Below are positions 24,383 to 34,177 of a stretch of 44,229 bases of DNA, in pieces (position 1 is the first letter of the stretch; every line of letters starts with the position of its first letter). Made by a program: the position numbers and the translations under genes. The notes under the pieces were generated by a model that was not told the DNA's origin, did not search any database, and worked only from the letters and a program-made list of their open reading frames with translations. The DNA lies in assembly GCF_020866965.1 (NCBI RefSeq), contig NZ_JAJATX010000031.1, positions 1 to 44,229 on the forward strand. The letters run 5' to 3'. Source of the DNA: Microvirga roseola (lineage in GTDB: Bacteria; Pseudomonadota; Alphaproteobacteria; Rhizobiales; Beijerinckiaceae).

Positions 24383-25771
24383 TTAGTTACGGAATCTCCC
24401 GACAGGGGCCACCACCACAAGCTTCTGGTTGACAAATTCCTTGATGCCGACCTCAGCAAGCTCGCGGCCGTAGCCTGATCGCTTGACCCCGCCAAAGGGC
24501 AGTTCCGGGCCGCCGCTGGTCATCGCGTTGATCCATACCATGCCCGTCTCGATGCGAGATGCGATCGCTTTTGCGCGGCCGATATCGGCCGAGAAGATCG
24601 AGCCGCCCAGGCCGTAGGGTGAATCGTTTGCAAGTTCGACCAGCGCGTCATCGTCGCGCACGATGTGGATTTGTGCGACCGGACCGAAAAACTCCTCGAA
24701 GTACGCGGGATTATCCCGCGTGACGTTGGTCAGGATGGTCGGCTCAAAATATGCTCCCCCGGCCTGGATGGGATTGCCGCCATGGCGGACATGGGCACCC
24801 GCCGTGACCGCCTTGCGTACTTGCTCGGCGAGCTCGTCGCGCGCAGCCGCCGAGGAAAGGGGACCAAGATCGACGGTCTCATCCATCGGATCACCCACCC
24901 GCATTGCACCGAACCTTTGCGCGAGCTTCTCAATGAAGCTATCTGCCACCTTCTCGTGGACGAGGAAGCGCTTCGCCGCGGTGCAGACCTGTCCAGCGAC
25001 CGACAGCCGGGCAGTCGCACCGACATCGACTGCGTGATCGAGATCGGCATCGTCCAACACTGCGAATACGTCCGAGCCGCCAAGCTCGAGCACCGACTTC
25101 TTAAGATTGCGACCGGCCTCGGCCGCGACGACGCTGCCGGCTTTCTCCGAACCGGTCAGCGTCACGCCTTGGACGCGGTCGTCTTGCAGCAGGCTGGTGA
25201 CCTGGTCCTTACTCGCAAACACCGTCGTCCAAGCGCCCTTGGGGGCGCCTGCCTCAAGTATCAGCTCTTCGAACAGCTTTGCGCTTTGCGGCACGATGCC
25301 CGCCGGCTTGACCAGAACGGGGTTGCCCGCCGCGATGCTAGGACCGGCGACGCGCACCAGTTGGTAGAAAGGGAAATTCCATGGCTCGATCGCGACGACC
25401 ACGCCAATCGGCTGGAACTCGATCCAGGCATCGCCTTGGTCGGTTTCTATCTTCTCCGGCGCAAGCATTCTTGCGGCGTTGTCGGCGAAGTAGCGCGCGA
25501 TCTTGGCGGTTTCACCGACTTCCCATCGTGCCTCGGAGATGCGCTTGCCCATCTCTCGAACGGCCACTCTCGCCAACTCCTCCGACCTGCTATCGATCAG
25601 GTCCGCCAGTCGTGATAGGACCTCAAGCCGCCGCTCGATCGGCCCTTGCGACCAATCCGATTTGTAGACTGCGCCTGCCTCGGCGAGGGCGTGGTCGATC
25701 TCCTCATCAGAGTGGTTGGCGAACTCTGCGACGGTTTCGCCGGTTGCGGGATTAGTGCTCTTGTATGCCAT
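24383..25771 (-). CDS. NAD(P)-dependent aldehyde dehydrogenase, succinate-semialdehyde type
   Basis: The 462-residue enzyme is full length and intact. Motifs are the oxyanion Asn in IEPWNFPFYQ, NAD-binding VLVKPAGIVPQSA, Gly motif GVTLTGSEKAG, catalytic Glu in SVLELGGSD and nucleophilic Cys in AGQVCTAAKRF. The EEFFGPVAQIHIVRDDD and ELPFGGVKRSGYGRE regions close the fold. It most resembles the short Sad/GabD2-like succinate-semialdehyde dehydrogenases. It is cytoplasmic. The start is supported by GGAGAATTCCT. The neighbouring SDR and Old Yellow Enzyme genes are broken, so its pathway may be lost. Confidence 0.92.
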   Translation of the reverse strand: MAYKSTNPATGETVAEFANHSDEEIDHALAEAGAVYKSDWSQGPIERRLEVLSRLADLIDSRSEELARVAVREMGKRISEARWEVGETAKIARYFADNAARMLAPEKIETDQGDAWIEFQPIGVVVAIEPWNFPFYQLVRVAGPSIAAGNPVLVKPAGIVPQSAKLFEELILEAGAPKGAWTTVFASKDQVTSLLQDDRVQGVTLTGSEKAGSVVAAEAGRNLKKSVLELGGSDVFAVLDDADLDHAVDVGATARLSVAGQVCTAAKRFLVHEKVADSFIEKLAQRFGAMRVGDPMDETVDLGPLSSAAARDELAEQVRKAVTAGAHVRHGGNPIQAGGAYFEPTILTNVTRDNPAYFEEFFGPVAQIHIVRDDDALVELANDSPYGLGGSIFSADIGRAKAIASRIETGMVWINAMTSGGPELPFGGVKRSGYGRELAEVGIKEFVNQKLVVVAPVGRFRN

Positions 25772-25824
25772 AGGAATTCTCCATTGCGAGAGGGAGACCG
25801 GGCCTCATCGGTCCACCCGATTAG

Positions 25825-26945
25825 TCAGGCAGCCTGCGCTGCAACGAGAGACGGATAGTCGGTGTATCCTTCTGCTCCGCCGCCATAGAAGGTCGCCCGG
25901 TTGTGCTTGTTCAGCGGAGCGCCTTTTCGGATATGCTCCGGAAAGTCCGAGTTTGCGATGAACGCGCGGCCAAAAGCGGCGGCATCGGCCTTTCCGGAGG
26001 CTACGGCCGCTGCTGAAGTTTCCGGAACAAAGCCGCCGGCTGAGATAATTGGTCCGCCGAAAGCCTTCTTGAACAGCGACGCAACATCTGGTGCTTCCAT
26101 GTCGAGGGGCTTCTCGTCGTCGGTAAAATCGGAGTGCGGCTCGATGAGGTGAAGGTACGCAAGGTTCCGCGCGCCAAGCTCGCTAGTCACATGATCCCAA
26201 AGTGCGAGGCCGGCGGAATCTTTCTTGTCCAGAATGCCGCTCCATGGCGACAGCCGAACACCCACACGATCTGCACCGATAGCCGCTGCAACAGCATCGA
26301 CGACTTCAAGAAGTAGGCGAGAACGATTTTCGATCGACCCGCTATATTCGTCGGTGCGCTGGTTGCTGCCATCGTGCAGGAACTGGTCCAGCAGATAGCC
26401 ATTCGCACCGTGGATCTCGACACCATCAAAGCCAGCGCGGCGCGAGTTGCGGGCGGCCTGAATGAAATCGCTGACAAGCACACCAATCTCTTCGGTCTCA
26501 AGCGCACGCGGCGTCTCGAATGGAACCGCATTACCCTGTGCATCCATGTGATCGCCGGCAACTATGATCGCCGATGGCGCGACCGGCAGCGCGCCTCCTG
26601 GCTGCATCGTCGAATGCAAGACGTGGCCGACATGCCAAATCTGATTGAAGAAGAAGCCCCTCTTGCGTGGACAGCATCTGTCGCGAGGCGCCAACCGGCA
26701 ATCTGATCGTCCGAATAGATACCCGGCACCCAAGGATAGCCATGTGCCTGAGGCGTGATGTCGGTCACTTCGCTGATCTGGAGCCCGCCGTCGCTGGCGC
26801 GCTGTCCATAATACTCGGCATTGAGTTCATGCGGAACGTCGCCCGGCTGCTTGGCGCGCATGCGGGTAAGCGGGGTCATCACCAAACGGTGTTTACGGGG
26901 AAGCGCTCCAAGCCGGAGCAGTGTAAAGAGGTTTGCCTGTGCCAT
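25825..26945 (-). pseudogene. Old Yellow Enzyme-type alkene reductase, frameshifted
   Basis: The N-terminal part starts at ATG 26945 (MAQANLFTLLRLGALPRKHR, then VMTPLTRMRA) and runs through GYPWVPGIYSDDQIAGWRLA. Near 26655 a frameshift moves the frame, after which FFFNQIWHVGHVLHSTMQPG continues to 25825. The rest has the FMN- and substrate-binding motifs GFDGVEIHGANGYLLDQFLH, RTDEYSGSIENRSR and the final AFGRAFIANSDFPEHI. Intact relatives (NemA, GTN reductase) reduce activated alkenes and nitro-esters with NAD(P)H. A single frameshift inactivates this copy. Confidence 0.85.
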
Positions 26946-27072
26946 GTGAACCTCGTTTCGTCATGGACAGGATGTAAATCGCAGCTTCTCATCTTACTAT
27001 ACACTTCAAGCGTGCAGCTTGATATCGCGTATCGTTAAGATGGTCTCAACAGCCGTTTGATCGGGGCCTTCC

Positions 27073-27313
27073 TCAACGGCGCGATGAAGACTTCGGATTT
27101 TTGACGAGCCGGCGCGCCATGAGACCCGAGTCTTTGAGTAGTGCAATTCTGATCGCAAGGTCCGCACCGGACGCGACTATGTCGACCGTAGCGTCGTTCA
27201 GGTCGAATTCGATCCGGAGCCTTAGATTTTCGTCGAGCAGTTCTTCGATGATCGGCATAACCCTTTTTCGACATCCTTTTTCGACCGAGGGTCGTCGGTG
27301 CCGTAACTCCTCA
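27073..27313 (-). pseudogene. C-terminal fragment of a LysR-family regulator (split by IS5)
   Basis: The minus-strand frame contains RKRVMPIIEELLDENLRLRI, EFDLNDATVDIVASGADLAI and RIALLKDSGLMARRLVKN. This is the start of a LysR substrate-binding domain. It is joined at 27314 to the end of an IS5-family element; the matching N-terminal half lies on the far side at 28224-28440. The frame also stops early at 27073, so even without the IS the gene was damaged. Confidence 0.75.
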
Positions 27314-28223
27314 GAGTCCGTCTCGGAAGTCATGCAGCGCGAGCGATGCGGCGGATGAGGAGCATGGCGGGGGGTAGAGGAAGGCTGTCGCTGATTCGAT
27401 TGAAGCCTCTGCATCATTCCAAAGCCCCAGAGCCTCCGATTTCGGTCAATCCAGGCAAGAAAGCGCTCGAAAACGATTGATCGCATGGCTGGACGGCGAA
27501 GCCGATCCGCTCAGGCTTGCGGCGGACGATCTCGACGGCGATGCGGGTGGCGGTCGCGACGCGCGGGCCTTGGTACCTGGCGTCGGCGAAGGCCCTCTCG
27601 AGAAAAGGAAACGGGCGGCGCGACGCCGCCAGCAGCGGACTCGCCCCATCGCGATCCAGAGCGCTGGCCGGGTGGGGGAACAAGACGAGGCCACGCCTGT
27701 CGGTGTCGACGAGGGCGTGGCGCTTGCGACTCATGATCTTCTTGCCGGCGTTGTAGCCGCGCGAGCCGCAGGCTTCGTTGGTCTTCAAGCTCTGGCTGTC
27801 GATGATGCACGCTCGGGGAGGATGCCCAACTACTTCGTTCGCGATCGATCATCAGCAACGCATGGTTCAGCACCTCGAACACGCCTCCGTCCCGCCAGGT
27901 TGCAAACCAGCGATAGGCGGTGCCGTTGGCTGGAAGGTCACTCGGCAGAAGCCTCCAGGCGATGCCTCCGCGCATAACGTAGAGGATCGCGTTTTCGATC
28001 TCGCGAAGAGGCCAGGAGAGCGGTCGGCCCGTTCGCTTCGGCGCCGGCAGCAACGGCGCCATCAGCCGCCGCTCCGCAACCGTCAAATCCGATTCGTATC
28101 GAGGTCCCGCGCGACTATGCTGCCGGCGGGTGGCTGGGGTCCACATCGCTCGCTCCAAATGGCCTGAACAACCCCTTGGAATCACGAGCGCCCCAGCCGC
28201 TCAACTCTTTCGGGACAGGGCTC
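27314..28223 (-). mobile_element. IS5-family element inserted in a LysR gene
   Basis: The left end GAGTCCGTCTCGGAAG (27314 on) and the complement of the right end, GAGCCCTGTCCCGAAAG (to 28223), are imperfect inverted repeats of the GAGCCCTGTCCCGAAA type. The element is about 910 bp. TCA and TAA flank it, as expected for the TNA targets of this group. It splits the LysR gene between its DNA-binding and sensor domains. Confidence 0.7.
27330..28146 (-). pseudogene. IS5-family transposase, several frameshifts
   Basis: The start (ATG 28146, MWTPATRRQHSRAGPRYESD) leads into the DUF4096 domain (LMAPLLPAPKRTGRPLSWPL, GGIAWRLLPSDLPANGTAYR). A shift near 27830 leads to SRKRHALVDTDRRGLVLFPH, and another near 27480 to VFERFLAWIDRNRRLWGF. 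Three frames are needed to read the whole protein, so it is dead. Confidence 0.8.
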
Positions 28224-28440
28224 TAAATAATCCAGCCGCGCCGCTTCCTGCGTGTCCATATCGCAGTTGCAAAGATGCCAGAGTGCCTCGCCCTCGGGCG
28301 CAAGCGCTTAGGATCAGGATGTCCGATAGAGCAGGCGGACACCCAGTTCCTCCTCCAATCCCACTAACCGTCTGGTAGCGGACATAGGCGTCAGCTTGAG
28401 GTGCTTGGCTGCCGCGGAGAGACTGCCTGTGCGCAGCACG
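28224..28440 (-). pseudogene. N-terminal helix-turn-helix fragment of the same LysR gene
   Basis: Reading the minus strand from about 28440 gives TGSLSAAAKHLKLTPMSATR and RLVGLEEELGVRLLYRTS, a typical LysR winged-helix. It is followed by a stop and then ALAPEGEA in the same region. No start codon is preserved near the expected position. The intact regulator would have been divergent from the OsmC-like gene at 28576. Confidence 0.7.
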
Positions 28441-28537
28441 CTTAGGGAACCTCAAGTCCCTGGGAGTCCACTGGTACATCACGAAGTTCGTTATTTTGCA
28501 TACCGCAATGGGCATATAGAGCCGAATACTGTGAATA

Positions 28538-28557
28538 GCTATGTTTTTGTCCATAGC
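28538..28557. promoter_or_regulatory. Inverted repeat in the lysR-osmC intergenic region
   Basis: GCTATG (28538-28543) and CATAGC (28552-28557) are separated by 8 bases, 18 bases before the OsmC-like ATG. It may be an operator of the former divergent LysR regulator. The symmetry is short, so confidence is limited. Confidence 0.3.
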
Positions 28558-28575
28558 AATCCAGATGAGGCAACC

Positions 28576-29127
28576 ATGGCAAATGATCCTCTCAATGGCC
28601 TCGACGTCTTGGCCCTTCGCGATACGGCGGCAGTCATCGCAGCCGATCCCGCAAAAGGTACGGCGCGATTCCATATCCGCACCCTCTGGGACGGAGGAAC
28701 CCGCAGCCGGTCGACCGTCAATGCGTATGAGCTGGGCGATCAAGTCATCGAGCGCCGGTTCGAGATCGAGTCCGATGAGCCGCTGGAACTGCTCGGCGGA
28801 AATTCGGCACCCAATCCGCAAGAGCTCCTGATGGCGTCCGTCAATGCTTGCATGACCGTAGGCTACGTCGCAAATGCCGCGCTAATGGGTGTTAGCCTTT
28901 CGACCCTGGAGATCGAAATGCATGGGACGCTCGACCTGCGAGGATTTCTAGGACTTAGCGACGATGTTCCTGCTGGATACCAGAGCCTTGACTATACAGT
29001 CCGGATAGCTGGCGATGGTACGCCTCAACAATTTGCTACAATTCACGAGGCCGTTATGCGGACCTCGCCCAACTACTTCAACATGGCTCACCCAATTTCC
29101 ATGAACGGGCGCCTCGACATTCTCTAG
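28576..29127 (+). CDS. OsmC-family protein
   Basis: I choose ATG 28576; upstream codons to 28396 read through the LysR remnant and are not protein-like. The 183 residues fit the OsmC/Ohr-like fold: TARFHIRTLWDGGTRSRSTV, PNPQELLMASVNACMTVGYV with the conserved Cys of the motif, and the closing strands. OsmC proteins reduce organic peroxides via a Cys pair. Only the motif Cys is evident here, so peroxidase activity is unsure. It may instead belong to OsmC-like proteins linked to oxidoreductase pathways. Confidence 0.83.
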   Translation: MANDPLNGLDVLALRDTAAVIAADPAKGTARFHIRTLWDGGTRSRSTVNAYELGDQVIERRFEIESDEPLELLGGNSAPNPQELLMASVNACMTVGYVANAALMGVSLSTLEIEMHGTLDLRGFLGLSDDVPAGYQSLDYTVRIAGDGTPQQFATIHEAVMRTSPNYFNMAHPISMNGRLDIL

Positions 29128-29433
29128 CCTGCTAAGGGCTAGGAATGGTTGGGCCCCGGTGGAGTAATACGGTAGAGACGACAAGTCAAAACTGGCGTCC
29201 TAATAAGAAGCGATGATGCCTGTACTTGCCACTATCTAGATCGCGTGTATTCTCGATCATAGAATTTCCGTCCATCATGCATGACATCTATATGATGAAC
29301 GAATTCTTCACGTCGAATTTGGGGGCTCAGGCGATAGCGGATGATTAGACGGCTCGGCCGGCGTCACACACTCTCAAAAACCTGATGACCGGGCAGTGCG
29401 CCGGTCAGGCGGCCCATTTGATGGAGCGTAGAC
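29128..29433. other. Intergenic region before the Mo-hydroxylase operon
   Basis: About 300 bases without a gene. It contains short inverted repeats (CATCAT at 29273-29278 with ATGATG at 29292-29297) and a locally AT-rich section that probably carries the promoter of the iorA-like gene. No regulator for it lies alongside. Confidence 0.35.
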
Positions 29434-29892
29434 ATGGTGACCTTTACTCTCAACGGAACAGAGCGCACGTTTAACGGGGATCCCGACACTCCGCTTCTCT
29501 GGGTCATCCGGGATTTCGAGAAGCTGACGGGCACGAAGTACGGCTGCGGCATCGCGCAATGCGGAGCCTGCACTATCCATCTGGACGGCATGCCGCGTCG
29601 ATCCTGCGTGACCCCGATCTCCATGATCGAGGGTTCGGACGTGGTTACCATCGAAGGCATCAGCGGCAAGGAGGCCGAAGCAATAAAGACGGCATGGGCG
29701 GCCATCGACGTTCCCCAGTGCGGCTACTGCCAGTCAGGGCAGATCATGTCGGCGGTCGCCTTGCTGCAGATGGTCCCCAAGCCCACCGATGACGACATCA
29801 ACAGCGCAATGACAGGAAATATCTGTCGATGCGCCACCTATCATCGCATCCGCGCGGCTATTCACGCGGCAGCTAATTCGATGGAGGGTTGA
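29434..29892 (+). CDS. iorA: (2Fe-2S)-binding subunit of a molybdenum hydroxylase, IorA-like
   Basis: The 152 residues carry both clusters of this family: the plant-ferredoxin-type site KYGCGIAQCGACTIHLDG plus a later Cys (RRSCVTP), and the four-helix site CGYCQSGQI with ICRCATY. It passes electrons from the molybdenum subunit to the cytochrome. The gene is 3 bases from the next one, so they are co-translated. Sequence style is closest to isoquinoline 1-oxidoreductase alpha subunits, but related enzymes oxidise aldehydes and other N-heterocycles. Confidence 0.9.
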   Translation: MVTFTLNGTERTFNGDPDTPLLWVIRDFEKLTGTKYGCGIAQCGACTIHLDGMPRRSCVTPISMIEGSDVVTIEGISGKEAEAIKTAWAAIDVPQCGYCQSGQIMSAVALLQMVPKPTDDDINSAMTGNICRCATYHRIRAAIHAAANSMEG

Positions 29893-29895
29893 GCC

Positions 29896-32043
29896 ATGGC
29901 TATCCAGGACATCGACATCACACGCCGCGGCTTTATCGCCGGGTCAGGGCTAGTTATTGGTATTGCAATGGCACCCAAGCTGCTCAAGGCTGCCCCAACG
30001 GGGGTTCCGGCCGGCGGCGGCCCGGAGCTCGTGCCTATGAATACCTTCGTGAAGATCGGAACCGACGATACCGTTACCATCTTGTCGAAGCATATTGAGA
30101 TGGGCCAGGGCCCGTTCACCGGGCTGGCGACACTCGTGGCGGAAGAGATGGATGCCGATTGGAGTCAAATGCGCGCGGTGCATGCCCCGGCCGACAACGA
30201 CCTCTATGCCAACTTGGCATATGGCATCCAAGGCACCGGGGGATCCACCTCGATTGCCAATTCCTTTGACCAGATCCGGATCGCTGGTGCGACCGCACGC
30301 GCAATGCTGATTGCCGCCGCGGCCAAGGAATGGCAGGTGCCTGTCTCAGAGATCACGATCAAAAAGGGTCGTATCAGGCACGCTGCGACCGGCAAGGAAA
30401 GCGGATTTGGCGCCTTCGCGGAAAGGGCTGCTCTGCAGAACCCACCAGCCGAGCCGAAACTCAAGGCCCCGGAGGATTTCATCCTGATCGGTACCGATCT
30501 GCCGAAACTTGATACGCGGAGCAAGATCGATGGTACGGCTGTCTTTACGCTGGATGTCATGCCGGACAATGCGCTGATCGCAGTGGTTGCCCATCCCGAG
30601 CATTGCGGCGCCACCGTGAAGCACTTCGATGATGGTGAAGCCCGAAAAGTCCAAGGCGTTGTCGATGTAAAACAGGTGGCTTCCGGCATTGCGGTCTATG
30701 CAGATAATACCTTCGCGGGATTGAAGGGTCGGGATGCGCTGCACATTGAATGGGACCTCTCGGGGGCCGAGACCCGGTCGTCGGAAGAGATCGCCGCCGA
30801 TTACGTGAGACATTTCGACGAGCCAGGCATCGTGGCTACCAACAACGGCAATGTCGATGGAGCCTTCGATGCGCCCGGCGTGCAAACCGTCGAGGCGGAA
30901 ATCATCTTCCCTTTCCTCGCCCATGCGCCGATGGAGTCACTCGACGCGGTCTTCGTAATGGCACCAGACGGTTCGCTGGACATCTATACGGGGGCCCAGT
31001 TCCCGGCCATGGACCGACAGGTTGCGGCAGAAATCCTAGGAATGCAACAATCGCAGGTACGCCTCAATACCCAGATGACCGGCGGCGCTTTCGGCCGCAA
31101 GGCACAGTTCGGTTCTCCCTACATGCAGGAGGCCGCCGCGGTTTATGCGGCAAGTGGTGGCTCCCGTCCGCTGAAACACATGTGGACGCGGGAGGACGAT
31201 ATTCGCGGCGGCTTCTACCGCCCGATGTACGCTCACAAGTTGCGCGGGGCGATCAACCAGAAGGGAGAGATCACCGCCTGGGAACAAATCATCGTTGGCC
31301 AGTCGATCCTTGGCAAGGTCGACCTCGATGAGACCTCGGTGGAAGGCGCGTCGAATCTGCCTTATGCCATTCCGAACCTGAAGGTGACGTCGCACAACGT
31401 CGAGCTCGTGGTCCCGCCGCTCTGGTGGCGATCGGTCGGCCATACGCACACCGGCTTTGCGGTCGAGACCTTCGTTGATGAGCTCCTAGTGAAAATCGGC
31501 CGGGATCCAGTGGAAGGCCGACTGGGGCTTCTCTCGGGAAGACCGAGACATACCGGTGTCTTAAGAAAGGCCGCTGAGATGGCGGACTGGGGTAGTGCCG
31601 TGCCGGAAGGAAGAGCGCGCGGTGTCGCGGTGGTGGAAAGCTTCCACAGCTATGTCGCGCAAGTGGTCGAAGTTTCTGTCGATCCGGAGGGCATACCGCG
31701 CGTCCACAAGGTGTGGTGCGCCGTAGACTGCGGCCTGGCGATCAATCCGAACGTCATAAAGGCCCAGATGGAGGGCGGCATTGGCTACGGCCTCGGAGCC
31801 GTCCTCTTTGATGCGGTGACGTTGGGAACGGGCGGCAAGATTGTCCAGTCGAACTTCCACGACTACCGGTCGATCCGCATCAATGAGATGCCAGAGGTGG
31901 CCGTGGAGATCATCAAGTCGTCCGAGCGTCCGACCGGGGTTGGCGAGCCGGGTGTCCCTCCTATCGGTCCAGCGGTGGCCAATGCCTGGCGGAGCCTGAC
32001 CGGAACACCCGTTCGACAGCTTCCGATCGTCAATATTGTCTAG
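29896..32043 (+). CDS. iorB: Molybdopterin-binding catalytic subunit, IorB-like (xanthine dehydrogenase family)
   Basis: The 715-residue protein begins with a Tat signal ([20 protein letters not shown]), so the holoenzyme is exported folded to the periplasm. Molybdopterin-cytosine-dinucleotide binding regions include [49 protein letters not shown] and [20 protein letters not shown]. The catalytic Glu lies in [17 protein letters not shown]. All are intact and the length is usual for IorB. It hydroxylates a ring carbon next to nitrogen, or an aldehyde, using water. The actual substrate is unknown. Confidence 0.9.
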   Translation: MAIQDIDITRRGFIAGSGLVIGIAMAPKLLKAAPTGVPAGGGPELVPMNTFVKIGTDDTVTILSKHIEMGQGPFTGLATLVAEEMDADWSQMRAVHAPADNDLYANLAYGIQGTGGSTSIANSFDQIRIAGATARAMLIAAAAKEWQVPVSEITIKKGRIRHAATGKESGFGAFAERAALQNPPAEPKLKAPEDFILIGTDLPKLDTRSKIDGTAVFTLDVMPDNALIAVVAHPEHCGATVKHFDDGEARKVQGVVDVKQVASGIAVYADNTFAGLKGRDALHIEWDLSGAETRSSEEIAADYVRHFDEPGIVATNNGNVDGAFDAPGVQTVEAEIIFPFLAHAPMESLDAVFVMAPDGSLDIYTGAQFPAMDRQVAAEILGMQQSQVRLNTQMTGGAFGRKAQFGSPYMQEAAAVYAASGGSRPLKHMWTREDDIRGGFYRPMYAHKLRGAINQKGEITAWEQIIVGQSILGKVDLDETSVEGASNLPYAIPNLKVTSHNVELVVPPLWWRSVGHTHTGFAVETFVDELLVKIGRDPVEGRLGLLSGRPRHTGVLRKAAEMADWGSAVPEGRARGVAVVESFHSYVAQVVEVSVDPEGIPRVHKVWCAVDCGLAINPNVIKAQMEGGIGYGLGAVLFDAVTLGTGGKIVQSNFHDYRSIRINEMPEVAVEIIKSSERPTGVGEPGVPPIGPAVANAWRSLTGTPVRQLPIVNIV

Positions 32044-32059
32044 GCATGAGGACGACCTG

Positions 32060-32695
32060 ATGAACTCGAAAACCTGGCTACTCGCCTTCCCGGCCTGTTT
32101 TCTCGTGGTCGCTGCCATGTCCTTGGTTCCATGGTCGCATGCCCAGGAGGAACAATCGCTCAGACCTGCTGCCGCTTTCAAGTCGATAGAGAACGAGGAG
32201 GAACGTTCCTTGGCGCTATTCCAGGAGGCCGGCAAGGTCATCCAGCACCCGCGTTGCGTCAATTGTCATCCTGCCACTGACCGGCCGCTACAAGGTGCCA
32301 ACATGCAACCCCATCAGCCGCCTGTCTTCCGCGGCAATGGGGGCATGGGCCTGCCGGGCATGCATTGCACAACGTGCCACAGCGCGGAAAACATATCCGT
32401 CGTGGGCCAGGCCGAGACGATCAAGAGCATCCCGGGCCACCCCGCCTGGCATCTTGCTCCGATCGAGATGGCTTGGGAGGGCAAGAGCCTTGGCCAAATC
32501 TGCCAGCAGATCAAGGACCCCGACCGCAACGGCAACATGACGATAGACGAACTCGTCGAACACATGGCACATGACGAACTTGTGGGCTGGGGGTGGAATC
32601 CTGGCGCCGGACGTGAGCCGGCACCTGGCACGCAGGAAGAATTTGGAAAGCTTATCAAAGCCTGGGTAGAAACGGGAGCAGTATGCCCGCGCTAG
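32060..32695 (+). CDS. Dihaem c-type cytochrome, electron acceptor of the Mo-hydroxylase
   Basis: From ATG 32060 the 211-residue product has a signal peptide (to about residue 28, SHAQ). Two haem c sites follow, CVNCH (66-70) and CTTCH (103-107). It lies 16 bases after iorB on the same strand. Electrons from the periplasmic IorAB-like enzyme would pass to this cytochrome and on to the respiratory chain. There is no third gene for a maturation factor in the operon, so chromosomal XdhC/MobA-like factors are presumably used. Confidence 0.87.
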   Translation: MNSKTWLLAFPACFLVVAAMSLVPWSHAQEEQSLRPAAAFKSIENEEERSLALFQEAGKVIQHPRCVNCHPATDRPLQGANMQPHQPPVFRGNGGMGLPGMHCTTCHSAENISVVGQAETIKSIPGHPAWHLAPIEMAWEGKSLGQICQQIKDPDRNGNMTIDELVEHMAHDELVGWGWNPGAGREPAPGTQEEFGKLIKAWVETGAVCPR

Positions 32696-33067
32696 CTAAG
32701 TTGATCGGCGCCCGCCACGAAGATTAGCGCAAGGCCTTCCGCAACCGACCAGAATGGCAGAATGCCCGCACAAGGCGCAGAGACGTATTGAAGACAGGGA
32801 ACATGCTTATCCACCCTGTCTCGTCGCGTCGACAGGTGCCTCAACTGTTTAAGCCCACTCAAGACGGCAGTGCTGACATCAAGTGTTTGCCGTGGATGGT
32901 CGCATAAGATCGAGTACTTTGGCAATCTTCGGTGCCGGATCAGACGACCGACATTTGAGAAAATGTCTACCTCGAATTTTGGTCAATGGGGGCCCGGAGC
33001 GGCGGCGGCACCAGCCGATCTCTCCACTTTATCTTATCAGCGGTGGAATGGAATTGCTTCGGTTTAG
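32696..33067. other. Intergenic region, no gene seen
   Basis: About 370 bases between the cytochrome and an IS3 element. No convincing frame, RNA or terminator was found. It may contain older IS debris, since TCTCCACTTTAT (33025-33036) faintly resembles the end of the adjacent IS3. Confidence 0.35.
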
Positions 33068-33085
33068 TGGAGAGCGGTTTGTCAG

Positions 33086-33943
33086 CTATCCGGTCAGTCT
33101 TTCGAACTGAACGGGACTGACATAGTCGAGCGTCGAGTGACGCCGCACGGGATTGTAGAAGCCGTCGATATAGCGACCAATCGCCTGCTTGGCCTTGGCC
33201 CGCGTCTGGAAGACGGTGCGCCAGACCAGTTCGGATTCCAAGGTCTTGAAGAAGGTCTCGACCACTGCATTGTCGAAGCAATTGCCTTTCCCGGACATCG
33301 AGATCCGGATGCCATGTTTCCTCAGTTCCGCCTGATAGACCGCTGAGCAGTATTGACTGTCACGGTCCGCGTGATGGATCAGGCCCGGCGATGGCTGTCG
33401 GAGCGCCACAGCCTTGCGTAGCGCCTCCAACGCGAACTCCTGGTGCAGGCGGTCGCTGACCGCCCACCCGACCACCCGCCGAGCAAACAGATCCAGGACC
33501 ACGGCCAGATAGAGCCAACCCTCGTTTGTCCATACGTACGAGATGTTCGCGGCCCACTTCTGATTGGGACAATCGGCGGAGAAGTCCTGATCGAGCAGAT
33601 TGGGCGCGACCGGGAAGGCATGATGGCTGTCGGTGGTGCGCTTGAAGCGGCGCTTCTGCCGGGCTTTCAAGCCGTTCTCCCGCATCAACCGGGCGGTCCG
33701 GCGGCGTCCCACCTCCAGGCCCTCGTCCTGCAGTTCGCGGGTGACGCGGGGGCTGCCGTAGGTCCCATGCGAGCGGGCAAAGGCCGAGCGGATATGGGCC
33801 AGCAGGACCAGGTCCTCCCGTTGGCGTGGGCTGGCCGGACGGCTTCTCCAAGCGAAGTAGCCGCTTTGGCTCGCTTCGACGACCTGACACAGGCGTGTGA
33901 CGGGGAAGTCCTCTTTCGCCGCATCGATGAACTGGAATTTCAT
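33086..33943 (-). CDS. IS3-family transposase OrfB with altered catalytic residue
   Basis: The 285-residue integrase-type protein has a full-length rve domain: an HTH_21 region (HIRSAFARSHGTYGSPRVTR), then CPNQKWAANISYVWTNEGWL, HADRDSQYCSAVYQAELRKH and NAVVETFFKTLESELVWR. The family has Asp at the first position (KWAADISYV), but here AAC encodes Asn (33545-33547). Since this is the first D of the DDE triad, the protein is probably inactive. It would be produced by frameshifting from OrfA. Confidence 0.85.
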   Translation of the reverse strand: MKFQFIDAAKEDFPVTRLCQVVEASQSGYFAWRSRPASPRQREDLVLLAHIRSAFARSHGTYGSPRVTRELQDEGLEVGRRRTARLMRENGLKARQKRRFKRTTDSHHAFPVAPNLLDQDFSADCPNQKWAANISYVWTNEGWLYLAVVLDLFARRVVGWAVSDRLHQEFALEALRKAVALRQPSPGLIHHADRDSQYCSAVYQAELRKHGIRISMSGKGNCFDNAVVETFFKTLESELVWRTVFQTRAKAKQAIGRYIDGFYNPVRRHSTLDYVSPVQFERLTG

Positions 33944-34137
33944 CGACTTCCCTCCTTGGCGAAAAAAGCCGTGGCCCTTTTGAGGATCTCGCGCTCCCGG
34001 CGGCGGTCGATCCAGTGCCGCAGGGTGGACAGGCCAACCCCGAGATCCGCGGCGACTTCACGCCGGCTGCGGCCGCTCGTCAGAGCAAGACGCACGGCCT
34101 CGTCCTGAAACTCCTTCGTAAACCGTGTATGGGGCAT
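33940..34137 (-). CDS. IS3-family OrfA (short form)
   Basis: The 65-residue protein has a helix-turn-helix (TKEFQDEAVRLALTSGRSRR, AADLGVGLSTLRHWID) and ends EILKRATAFFAKEGSR. The usual OrfA is about 90-100 residues; the leucine-zipper stretch between the HTH and the ILKRATAFFAKE tail is missing, apparently by in-frame deletion. It overlaps OrfB by four bases. Confidence 0.75.
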   Translation of the reverse strand: MPHTRFTKEFQDEAVRLALTSGRSRREVAADLGVGLSTLRHWIDRRREREILKRATAFFAKEGSR

Positions 34138-34177
34138 GGAGATCCTCCCGGGTCATAAAGTGCTCTCCATTTTCCCA

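Larger units (their letters stand above)
33068..34169 (-). mobile_element. IS3-family insertion sequence
   Basis: TGGAGAGCGGTTTGTC at the left end and the complement of the right end (TGGAGAGCACTTTATGA) are imperfect inverted repeats with a shared TGGAGAGC tip. They enclose about 1,102 bp with overlapping orfA and orfB. No clear target duplication is visible. The right end is only 8 bases from the next element at 34178, so the site is a hot spot or has rearranged. Confidence 0.72.

Noticed and set aside
24665..25615. 316-codon plus-strand frame opposite the aldehyde dehydrogenase
   Set aside because: The dehydrogenase on the other strand has every catalytic motif and a good start signal; the opposite frame has none.
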